A DNA stretch of 22,346 nucleotides from Chitinophagaceae bacterium UBA2789. GTDB lineage: Bacteria; Bacteroidota; Bacteroidia; Chitinophagales; Chitinophagaceae. The notes under the pieces are model-generated. The model was given only the letters and a program-made list of their open reading frames with translations. It was not told where the DNA came from and did not search any database. Made by a program: the position numbers and the translations under genes. This document shows, piece after piece, positions 7,052 to 14,293 of the stretch. The first letter of the stretch is position 1; each line of letters begins with the position of its first letter. Location: assembly GCA_002352145.1 (NCBI GenBank), contig DEHX01000138.1:6260-28605 (forward strand), written 5' to 3'.

Positions 7052-9322
7052 ATGGTATTTGACCTCGACCTCATTAAAAAGACTTATACTGAAATGCCGG
7101 CCAAAGTAGATGCCGCCCGCAAGGCTTTGGGACGTCCGTTAACATTGGCAGAGAAGATTTTGTATGCTCACTTGTGGAAAGGCGTAGCAATAAAGGATTT
7201 TAAAAGAGGTAAAGATTATGTCGATTTTGCCCCGGACAGGGTAGCCATGCAGGACGCCACTGCACAAATGGCCCTGCTGCAGTTTGATACCACCGGCCGT
7301 AAGAAAGTGGCTGTACCTTCAACAGTACATTGCGACCACCTGATCGTGGCTAAAAACGAAAGTAAAACTGACCTTGCTAAGGCCGTTACCGATAATGAAG
7401 AGGTTTATAATTTCCTTTCTTCGATTTCTAATAAATACGGAATAGGTTTCTGGAAACCCGGTGCCGGTATCATTCACCAGGTAGTGCTGGAAAATTATGC
7501 ATTTCCCGGCGGAATGATGATCGGTACAGATTCCCACACGGTAAATGCGGGTGGTTTGGGCATGATTGCCATTGGTGTTGGCGGAGCTGATGCCTGTGAT
7601 GTGATGGCGGGCCTGAGTTGGGAATTGCTGATGCCAAAATTGATCGGAGTGAAGCTTACAGGAAAATTAAACGGCTGGACTGCTCCAAAAGATGTAATCC
7701 TGAAAGTAGCAGGTATCCTTACCGTTAAGGGAGGAACCAATGCCATCGTTGAATATTTTGGAGAAGGTGCAACCAGCATGAGTTGTACCGGAAAAGGAAC
7801 CATTTGTAATATGGGTGCGGAGATTGGCGCCACTACTTCTACTTTCGGATATGATGAAAGCATGAGCCGCTACCTGAAAGCAACCGGCCGTGCCGAAGTG
7901 GCTGAAGCAGCCGATAAGATAAAAGAATACCTGACAGGTGACGCTGAAGCCTATGCCAACCCTGAAAAATATTTTGACCAGGTTATAGAGATTAACCTTA
8001 GTGAACTGGAACCACACCTGAATGGTCCTTTCACCCCAGACCTGGCAACGCCAGTTTCTCAAATGAAAGAGGCTGCTGCCAAAAATGGCTGGCCTACCAA
8101 AGTAGAAGTAGGTCTGATTGGTAGCTGTACCAACTCTTCTTATGAAGATATCAGCCGTGCGGTTAGCCTGGCTAAACAGGTAAAAGAAAAAGGACTCAAA
8201 CTAAAATCTGAATTCACCATTACCCCGGGAAGTGAACAGGTAAGGTATACCATTGAAAGAGACGGCTACCTTGATACGTTTGCCAATATCGGTGCTACCG
8301 TATTTGCCAATGCATGTGGTCCATGTATCGGTATGTGGGACAGGATGGGTGCAGAAAAGCAGGAGAAGAATACTATTGTACATTCTTTCAACAGGAATTT
8401 TGCGAAGAGAGCGGATGGTAATCCTAATACTATGGCCTTTGTTGCCAGTCCTGAATTGGTCACTGCCCTCGCCATTGCCGGGGACCTTACTTTTAACCCT
8501 ATGACAGATACCTTAACCAACGATAAAGGTGAGCAGGTTAAGTTAGATCCACCATCAGGTGATGAATTACCGGTGAAAGGTTTTGCTGTAGAGGATGCCG
8601 GTTACCAGGCTCCGGCTGAAGATGGCAGCAGAGTGGTGGTAGATGTGAAACCCGACAGTAAGCGTCTTCAGTTACTTTATCCGTTTGCAGCATGGGAAGG
8701 CACCGATATCAAAGGATTGAAATTACTCATAAAGGCCAAAGGAAAATGTACAACTGACCATATCAGTATGGCCGGTCCCTGGCTGAAGTTCCGTGGTCAC
8801 CTGGATAATATCAGCAATAACCTGCTGATTGGTGCTACCAACTTCTTCAATGAAAAGACAGATAGTGTGAAGAACCAGCTGACCGGTGAGTATGGTACTG
8901 TTCCTAATACGCAAAGAGCCTACAAAGCTGCTGGTATCGGAACTATCGTAGTTGGTGATGAAAACTATGGAGAAGGTTCCAGCAGGGAACATGCAGCCAT
9001 GGAGCCCCGTCATTTAGGCGTAAGAGTGGTGTTGGTAAAATCGTTTGCCCGCATTCATGAAACTAACCTGAAAAAACAGGGAATGTTGGCTATCACTTTT
9101 GCGGATAAAGAAGATTATAACAAAATACAGGAGGATGATACGATCGATGTTATTGGTCTGACTTCATTCCAGCCGGGTAAGCAATTGCAATTAGTGCTGA
9201 ATCACAATGACGGCAGCAGTGAAACCATTAATGTGAATCATAGTTATAATGAGCAGCAGATCGAGTGGTTCAAAGCAGGAGGGGCATTGAATGTTATCCG
9301 TGCAGAATTTGCAAAAGGTTAA
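7052..9322 (+). CDS. acn: Aconitate hydratase (mitochondrial-type aconitase)
   Basis: A 756-residue enzyme of the TCA cycle that isomerises citrate to isocitrate through cis-aconitate. The three cysteines that hold the [4Fe-4S] cluster are Cys359 (GSCTNSSYED), Cys422 and Cys425 (ACGPCIG). The swivel domain at the C-terminus carries YGEGSSREHAAMEPRHLG, which includes the catalytic serine and substrate-binding arginine. Its length and the MVFDLDLIKK start resemble eukaryotic mitochondrial aconitase more than the roughly 890-residue bacterial AcnA. I chose ATG 7052; an in-frame start at 6974 adds 26 residues with no family match and falls inside the leader structure. A strong terminator follows the stop by 18 bp. 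No citrate synthase or isocitrate dehydrogenase gene is adjacent. Confidence 0.95.
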   Translation: MVFDLDLIKKTYTEMPAKVDAARKALGRPLTLAEKILYAHLWKGVAIKDFKRGKDYVDFAPDRVAMQDATAQMALLQFDTTGRKKVAVPSTVHCDHLIVAKNESKTDLAKAVTDNEEVYNFLSSISNKYGIGFWKPGAGIIHQVVLENYAFPGGMMIGTDSHTVNAGGLGMIAIGVGGADACDVMAGLSWELLMPKLIGVKLTGKLNGWTAPKDVILKVAGILTVKGGTNAIVEYFGEGATSMSCTGKGTICNMGAEIGATTSTFGYDESMSRYLKATGRAEVAEAADKIKEYLTGDAEAYANPEKYFDQVIEINLSELEPHLNGPFTPDLATPVSQMKEAAAKNGWPTKVEVGLIGSCTNSSYEDISRAVSLAKQVKEKGLKLKSEFTITPGSEQVRYTIERDGYLDTFANIGATVFANACGPCIGMWDRMGAEKQEKNTIVHSFNRNFAKRADGNPNTMAFVASPELVTALAIAGDLTFNPMTDTLTNDKGEQVKLDPPSGDELPVKGFAVEDAGYQAPAEDGSRVVVDVKPDSKRLQLLYPFAAWEGTDIKGLKLLIKAKGKCTTDHISMAGPWLKFRGHLDNISNNLLIGATNFFNEKTDSVKNQLTGEYGTVPNTQRAYKAAGIGTIVVGDENYGEGSSREHAAMEPRHLGVRVVLVKSFARIHETNLKKQGMLAITFADKEDYNKIQEDDTIDVIGLTSFQPGKQLQLVLNHNDGSSETINVNHSYNEQQIEWFKAGGALNVIRAEFAKG

Positions 9323-9340
9323 TCAGTTGAAATTTCTATA

Positions 9341-9375
9341 AAAGGCCGGTCATTAGCGACCGGCCTTTATTTTTT
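9341..9375 (+). terminator. Rho-independent terminator of aconitase
   Basis: An 11-bp perfect stem (AAAGGCCGGTC, 9341-9351, with GACCGGCCTTT, 9358-9368), a 6-base loop ATTAGC, then ATTTTTT. It overlaps the last codon of the convergent gene that ends at 9374. Confidence 0.9.
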
Positions 9376-9832
9376 AGGGTCTTCCTGCAGAAGTTTTGCT
9401 GCCGGTTATAATGGAGGCCAGCAGTCTGCCATTTGGCAGTTCAGAAGAAGTATAATAAAGTTTCAAAACTGTATTATTTGCTTTTTTAAGACTGATGATA
9501 TCTTTGACCTTACAGCTCATTCCTGATACAGGATTGTTTACATCTGCAAAACGAATTTCTTTCAGCACTTTTTCCTGGCCGTCTTTAATGGTCAGTACCC
9601 TTTTTTTGCCAACTCTTCCGCAATGGTGATACTTAATAGTGATTTCATCATTGGCAGAGGCATCGGATAATTGAATGCTCTGCGGACTGTTCAGCTGGTT
9701 GCCGAAGCGTTGCATGATCATTTTGTTGTTCAGGAAAACTTCAAACCCTTCTCCGCCAGGAGGGGTGGAGAAAGAAAATAAGGTGAATGCCAGCATCAGC
9801 AATAGAGCTGCTTTTGGAAATCTTGCTTTCAT
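9374..9832 (-). CDS. Small secreted protein of unknown function
   Basis: A 152-residue protein with a clear Sec signal peptide (MKARFPKAALLLMLAFTLFSFST, cleavage near residue 22) and no lipobox cysteine next to the hydrophobic core. The mature part of about 130 residues alternates polar and hydrophobic residues (EVFLNNKMIMQRFG, NDEITIKYHHCGRVGKKRVLTIKDG), as expected for a small beta-rich domain. It has two cysteines, in HHCGR and MSCKVKD, that could form a disulfide in the periplasm. I do not recognise a named family. It probably stays periplasmic or is released, since no sorting domain is present. It lies on the same strand as the T9SS gene upstream, but a terminator hairpin separates them, so it probably has its own promoter. 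Confidence 0.75.
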   Translation of the reverse strand: MKARFPKAALLLMLAFTLFSFSTPPGGEGFEVFLNNKMIMQRFGNQLNSPQSIQLSDASANDEITIKYHHCGRVGKKRVLTIKDGQEKVLKEIRFADVNNPVSGMSCKVKDIISLKKANNTVLKLYYTSSELPNGRLLASIITGSKTSAGRP

Positions 9833-9941
9833 GGCTGATAATTTTAAGATTGAATAAATAATTTATCAGGTTAAAATTAGGGCTATGCCGGGAGGCATGC
9901 TGTTTACTTTGACATAAGGGTTGTTTCACCTGATAAAATGC

Positions 9942-9969
9942 AAAAAGGGAGTGAACAATCACTCCCTTT
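9942..9969 (-). terminator. Rho-independent terminator of the T9SS cargo gene
   Basis: Read on the - strand, AAAGGGAGTGA pairs with TCACTCCCTTT around a 4-base loop (11-bp perfect stem, 9944-9954 with 9959-9969), followed by a run of T (complement of 9942-9946). It lies 23 bp past the stop of the gene that ends at 9993. Confidence 0.85.
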
Positions 9970-9992
9970 ATAAGACTTAATGGCTACTGTTA

Positions 9993-11444
9993 TTATTTAC
10001 TCACCATCACTTTTACATTCAGTGGCTCATTAGTCCCTTTCATCCATACCCTCAGTGTATACATGCCAGAAGAAACATAGTTGATGTTGAGCTTATTAGT
10101 GGTAACATTGATCCATTCTTTTACCACCCGTCCGTTCATATCAATCAGCCTGATAGTAGCTCCACCTTCTATGTTGTCCAATACGATGTTCAGTTGACCG
10201 TCAGGAGACGGGTTAGGGAATACCACCACATTTCCGGTTTGTTCCAGTCCTTTTACCAGCCTGATATCGCTATAGCTGGCTTTGTTATCAAGGTCCACCT
10301 GGCGGATGCGGTATTGGCTTACCGCTTTAAGATTATTAAAATCTGTATAGTTGTAAAATAGGTTCTCATTACTGTTGCCATTAGCTGCCTGGCTGGCTAT
10401 ATATCCCATTACCTGCCACTCACCATTTCCTGATTTTCTTTCAATGTAAAATCCCTTGTTGTTCAATTCAGTTGCGGTTACCCATTTCAGCATTACGTTT
10501 TCCTTATTGCGCCATGCAGTGAATGAGGCGAATTGGACTGGTAATGGTGTACAAGAATTTGTAATCAGGGCATAGAATTCATTGGGTCTTGATGGTGTTG
10601 TTACCACAACCCACAAAGATCTGTCTGCCTCAGGCTTTTGATTGGAATATGGCAAATAGCCCTGAATACCGGACTGGTATTTGTAAGAGTTTGTTGCATC
10701 GAGTAAAGTTGTCCCGCTGTTAACAATTATGTTATCTGAAATTGCATTGTAGATTCCATCACCATTATCTATTGCTACTTTGTAATTGATGTTCATGTCT
10801 GTATTACTAATAGTATAAACCTCAAAAGCATACGTTCTTGGAGTTTGACAGAATAAGAATCCTCTCAGACCGGGATCGTTCACATAAAAAGGAATATTTG
10901 TACTAGAGCAACCTACTTTTTGAGATTGGTCAGCTTGACTTTCCCACGCATCCGCTGTCAGTGATTGAGGAATACTACATCCTTGTGGTAATGTTATTGT
11001 AAGTCCTCTTATGGTGTATCTGTCAGGTGTTCCAACAGTTTCAGTTATTGTATAGCTGCTTTGGAAGCCTGGCGTTGTAGGATCTGGTAAATATGTAAGC
11101 TGAGGCTCCAGTGCACTACCCTGGTGAAAGAAACCAAATGTTGTCAATGAGTTTATCAGGTATCCATTACCATTACCACTTGTTGAAAAGGTTGGTGGTT
11201 TGTCATAACTAAAATTTCCTGTATATAAACTTGTTGGCCAGATATGTACCCAAAAATACTTTCCACCGGGATTATGTTGAATGTCAAAATAGAAATCAAA
11301 AACTATAACACACCGTCCTAATTGATCTGAATATGTTGTTTTAACATCTATTCCAATATTGCCAAAATAACAAGGATCGGCTTTTACATTGTTAATTGAA
11401 CCTCCCAACGCCACCATTGCGATTATGAGTATAATCTTTTTCAT
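9993..11444 (-). CDS. Secreted protein with T9SS type A C-terminal sorting domain
   Basis: A 483-residue exported protein. Residues 1-22 are a Sec signal peptide (MKKIILIIAMVALGG, cleavage near NNVKA). The last 78 residues (406-483) are a Por-secretion-system sorting domain: VVFPNPSPDGQLNIVLDN, then IRLIDMNGRVVKEW and SSGMYTLRVWM. This directs passage through the type IX system and usually cell-surface attachment. Just before it (about 305-400) is the FnIII-like module seen in many Bacteroidota surface proteins (FTAWRNKENVMLKWVTATELNNKGFYIERK). The N-terminal 280 residues, with several cysteines, match no family I know; adhesin or structural roles are guesses. The part of the gene coding the N-terminus is visibly more AT-rich than the part coding the C-terminus, which suggests a passenger domain of different origin. 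No T9SS machinery genes are in the window. Confidence 0.85.
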   Translation of the reverse strand: MKKIILIIAMVALGGSINNVKADPCYFGNIGIDVKTTYSDQLGRCVIVFDFYFDIQHNPGGKYFWVHIWPTSLYTGNFSYDKPPTFSTSGNGNGYLINSLTTFGFFHQGSALEPQLTYLPDPTTPGFQSSYTITETVGTPDRYTIRGLTITLPQGCSIPQSLTADAWESQADQSQKVGCSSTNIPFYVNDPGLRGFLFCQTPRTYAFEVYTISNTDMNINYKVAIDNGDGIYNAISDNIIVNSGTTLLDATNSYKYQSGIQGYLPYSNQKPEADRSLWVVVTTPSRPNEFYALITNSCTPLPVQFASFTAWRNKENVMLKWVTATELNNKGFYIERKSGNGEWQVMGYIASQAANGNSNENLFYNYTDFNNLKAVSQYRIRQVDLDNKASYSDIRLVKGLEQTGNVVVFPNPSPDGQLNIVLDNIEGGATIRLIDMNGRVVKEWINVTTNKLNINYVSSGMYTLRVWMKGTNEPLNVKVMVSK

Positions 11445-11756
11445 GACTGAGGATTTTAGGGTGACGAATCATTAGCTGATTCAAAATTTATTGACCTTTT
11501 TCAGGATAAAGGATTTCAATGTCCTTTGGTCATTGAGGAGAGGAAATATAGAATGTCAGCTAAATGGCCAGGATCTTATAGTAGAATTACTTCCATGGGT
11601 TGTGATCCTTTAAGAATGAACCTGGTTCTAAATTAATATCATCTACTTACCTGCTATTATGATTTATGAGAAAGTAAACAATGATATTCGTCATGTACCA
11701 CAATCTTTTTTCCCTAAGTAAAATGTGATGAAATTGATTACTATTTTTACGATCTT
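11445..11756. other. Intergenic region between T9SS gene and four-gene operon (312 bp)
   Basis: No gene is visible. It must hold the divergent promoters. For the - gene, TAAATTTTG (complement of 11482-11490) is a loose -7 match. A structure just beyond it could fold: TCCTTTGGTCA (11522-11532) pairs with TGACC (11492-11496) plus AAAGGA (11508-11513) with an 11-base bulge. For the + operon, TATTTTTA at 11742-11749 is a near match seven bases before the ATG at 11757, which would make the transcript almost leaderless. The rest is AT-rich and featureless. Confidence 0.5.
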
Positions 11757-12182
11757 ATGCAGCGATTAAAACCGGGTGTAGATATAGTACTGGATATCCT
11801 AAATGCAGTTGCAGAAGCGCAGCCCCATTCTGAGTTTGCCCAAAGTATCCTGCGGCAGTACCAGGAAAGGGGTGGATTAAGTAAAAAACAACTGCAAGGT
11901 CTTTATGGGAAAGCTCAGAAACTACAATCCATACCACCGGGCAAACTGGCTACACTCGAAGCGATAATTCTAAAAAAGCATACCAAAGAACGTTCCGGGA
12001 TACCCGCCACCAGTCCGCTTTATCAAAAAGATAGTATTACCGGTCAATTAATTGATTCGATCTTAAAGCAATTCCCTTCCCATAAAAGAGTGTTGTATCT
12101 CAAATCAAAATATGATAATAATGAGGTACTTAGCTCTGTTGAACTTTCTGAACTGAATAGATTCAGTAAACTTTTGAAATAA
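11757..12182 (+). CDS. Hypothetical protein, first gene of the sigma-factor operon
   Basis: A 141-residue, soluble, lysine-rich protein with no signal peptide or membrane helix. Its composition and spacing of hydrophobic residues suggest mostly helices (GVDIVLDILNAVAEAQ, SEFAQSILRQYQERGG, KKQLQGLYGKAQKLQSIPP). A short C-terminal segment (SVELSELNRFSKLLK) also looks helical. I do not recognise the family. It is followed after 53 bp by the ECF sigma gene on the same strand with no terminator between, so the two are probably cotranscribed. A role as a cytoplasmic accessory of the sigma switch is possible but rests only on position. The ATG at 11757 is the first in frame. Confidence 0.65.
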   Translation: MQRLKPGVDIVLDILNAVAEAQPHSEFAQSILRQYQERGGLSKKQLQGLYGKAQKLQSIPPGKLATLEAIILKKHTKERSGIPATSPLYQKDSITGQLIDSILKQFPSHKRVLYLKSKYDNNEVLSSVELSELNRFSKLLK

Positions 12183-12235
12183 ATAGTTACTTTATATCTG
12201 CTGGTGGCAACCAATTCATGCCTGAACCCGATTAA

Positions 12236-12841
12236 TTGACCAAACAGTACACACAATTGCTATCTGCTGAGGAACTAACCTTTCATGTGGAGGCTTGCAG
12301 CCGAAACAGCAGGGAGAGCCAAAAGATCATTTATGGTTCTTTCTATGGCTATGCTATGGCAATTTGCGACCGATATACCAATAAACAGGAGGATGCTGTT
12401 GAAATACTGAATGATGGATTCCTGAAGGTCTTCAAGGACATTCATAATTTCAAGCCGGCATATGCCGATTTGATCAGTTCATTTAAGGGATGGCTCCGTA
12501 AGATCATGATCTATACGGCTATAGACCATTTCCGGAAACACCATAAACATCAGTTGGTCAGTAAACTGGATGATGTCACTTACCAGTTACCGCCTGTCTA
12601 TGATGATGCGGTTGATAAATTATCCTACGAGGAGATCATAAGAGCGGTGCAGGAATTGTCGCCGGCTTACAGGGCCGTTTTCAATCTTTTTGTTATAGAA
12701 GGGCTTAGCCATGAAGAAATAGCTGAACACCTGGGCATTTCAACAGGTACATCAAAATCAAACCTGTTCAAAGCAAGGTTGCAGCTGCAAAAAATATTAT
12801 TTAAGAACTATCATATACAAGTTGCCAAAAATGCAGTCTGA
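12236..12841 (+). CDS. ECF-type RNA polymerase sigma factor
   Basis: A 201-residue sigma-70 of the extracytoplasmic-function group. Region 2 is visible at about residues 30-105 (YGSFYGYAMAICDRYTNKQEDAVEILNDGFLKVF, then WLRKIMIYTAIDHFRKHHK, the core-binding and -10-binding part). Region 4 is at about 140-190 (ELSPAYRAVFNLFVIEGLSHEEIAEHLGISTGTSKSNLFKARLQLQ), a helix-turn-helix for -35 recognition. There is no region 1 or 3. The start is TTG at 12236: an in-frame TAA lies immediately before it (12233-12235), and no ATG occurs until inside region 2, so a non-ATG start is needed. The gene overlaps the next by 11 bp, suggesting translational coupling, as is typical for sigma/anti-sigma pairs. The next gene therefore is a natural candidate for its regulator. 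Confidence 0.9.
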   Translation: MTKQYTQLLSAEELTFHVEACSRNSRESQKIIYGSFYGYAMAICDRYTNKQEDAVEILNDGFLKVFKDIHNFKPAYADLISSFKGWLRKIMIYTAIDHFRKHHKHQLVSKLDDVTYQLPPVYDDAVDKLSYEEIIRAVQELSPAYRAVFNLFVIEGLSHEEIAEHLGISTGTSKSNLFKARLQLQKILFKNYHIQVAKNAV

Positions 12842-14237
12842 AGAATTTGATAAAAAGGTAAGAGAGGCAGCCAGCCATCACCATCCCGCCTACGATGAAC
12901 AGGCATGGGATAAGATGCACAAACTGCTTGACAAGCATCTTCCAGAAGAGAAAGATGACCGCAGAAGGATAATATTCTACCTGTTATTTTTCCTTTTATT
13001 GGGTGGCGGCATATGGTTACTTTTGGGAAAACTGGGAGAACAACCACAAAAGCCCATTTCCACCCAGGCCAGGCAAAAAGACACCCATACAAGTTCCGGC
13101 GGCAATAATGTAACAGGTGAAATTGAAGGCAGAAATAATCAACCCCGGCAAACCACCACAGTTTCAGCTAAGGAAGTAACAATAGCAGGTACACCTGCCA
13201 ATACAACAAAAACGACCAGTCAAAATCAGCATTCAAACTTTTTGTCAAATAAAAAGATGAATAATCCGGTACCTGTTACGGATAAGATTATTGCTGTGCT
13301 TTCAGGCAAAGAATCAAATAAGAATATAAATGCAGGTAAAGAAGTTCAAAAGAACAGCGATAAAGATGAGCTGTCGCCTGATCAGCAGCAAAAGGTCAAA
13401 GAAGAGTTGGCAAACAGGAAGGAAAGCATCTTACCCGGTGTAATCACAAATAAAAAAACAGAAAATCAGCCTTCAGCAAATGAAAAAGCGGATACAACTA
13501 TTCTGAACAAATCCATAGTGCAGGATAGTGTTGCTGTTAATTCTGTGAATAAAACCGCTAAGAAGCAGGCGGACAAAAAGGACAAAGACAAAAAGACAAA
13601 GAATAAAAAAAGCAATTTCTTTTTTGTTTCACTTTCAGCAGGACCAGATGTGAGTTACACCACCGGGGGTCAGTTAGGCACTACAAAATTGACAGGGGGC
13701 ATAGGGTTAGGATATACCTATAAGAACAGGATATCAGTCCGAACCGGGTTTTTCAGTGGCAGGAAAGTATATGCTGCTTCACCGGATGCCTATAACCCCC
13801 CGGCAATTTTTTGGAATTATTATCCTTACCTGGAAAAAGTTGATGCCAACTGTAAAGTGTATGAAATTCCTGTATTGGCCAGTTATCATTTTGGTAAACC
13901 GGGTAAGCAGCATTGGTTTGTTTCAGCGGGATTGTCTTCACTTATAATGAAACAGGAAGATTATCACTATGCATATAAGTATACACCCAACGGAGCCACA
14001 CTTTACAGGGACTGGACAGTGAAAAATGAAAACAAACATTTCTTCTCTGTTGCTACTGTTTCCGGGGGTTACCAGAAAAGTATCGGTAAGTCAATTACAT
14101 TTACGGCTGAGCCATATTTAAAACTTCCGCTAGGTGGCGTTGGTTATGGCAGAGTAAAACTCAACAGTACCGGAATTTTATTCAGTGTATCTGTAAAACC
14201 ATTTCAGCAAAACAAGCAGACGGATAAAAAGCCATAA
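12831..14237 (+). CDS. Putative trans-envelope sigma regulator: inner-membrane helix, linker, outer-membrane beta-barrel
   Basis: A 468-residue protein with three parts. Residues 1-46 are cytoplasmic, charged and helical (HPAYDEQAWDKMHKLLDKHL). Residues 47-66 are one hydrophobic membrane helix (IIFYLLFFLLLGGGIWLLLG) after RRR, which places the N-terminus inside. Residues 67-262 are a low-complexity Asn/Lys/Thr/Gln-rich linker ending in a run of lysines. Residues 263-468 look like a small outer-membrane barrel of the PF13568 type, with alternating strands such as FFFVSLSAGPDVSY, GIGLGYTYKNRISVRTGFF and ILFSVSVKPF. I chose ATG 12831; a TTG at 12822 would add three residues. The 11-bp overlap with the sigma gene and the cytoplasmic N-terminus suggest anti-sigma activity. 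This is an inference, since no zinc-finger or FecR motif is present. Confidence 0.75.
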   Translation: MQSEEFDKKVREAASHHHPAYDEQAWDKMHKLLDKHLPEEKDDRRRIIFYLLFFLLLGGGIWLLLGKLGEQPQKPISTQARQKDTHTSSGGNNVTGEIEGRNNQPRQTTTVSAKEVTIAGTPANTTKTTSQNQHSNFLSNKKMNNPVPVTDKIIAVLSGKESNKNINAGKEVQKNSDKDELSPDQQQKVKEELANRKESILPGVITNKKTENQPSANEKADTTILNKSIVQDSVAVNSVNKTAKKQADKKDKDKKTKNKKSNFFFVSLSAGPDVSYTTGGQLGTTKLTGGIGLGYTYKNRISVRTGFFSGRKVYAASPDAYNPPAIFWNYYPYLEKVDANCKVYEIPVLASYHFGKPGKQHWFVSAGLSSLIMKQEDYHYAYKYTPNGATLYRDWTVKNENKHFFSVATVSGGYQKSIGKSITFTAEPYLKLPLGGVGYGRVKLNSTGILFSVSVKPFQQNKQTDKKP

Positions 14238-14293
14238 ACAGAGTAGCAGGCAACCTTGTACAGTGTTGCAGCGATTCAAATAAAAAACTGTTT

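Noticed and set aside
9884..9897. Small hairpin ATGCC-GGGA-GGCAT in the gap above the 152-aa gene.
   Set aside because: A 5-bp stem with no T-run is common by chance and has no link to a gene end.
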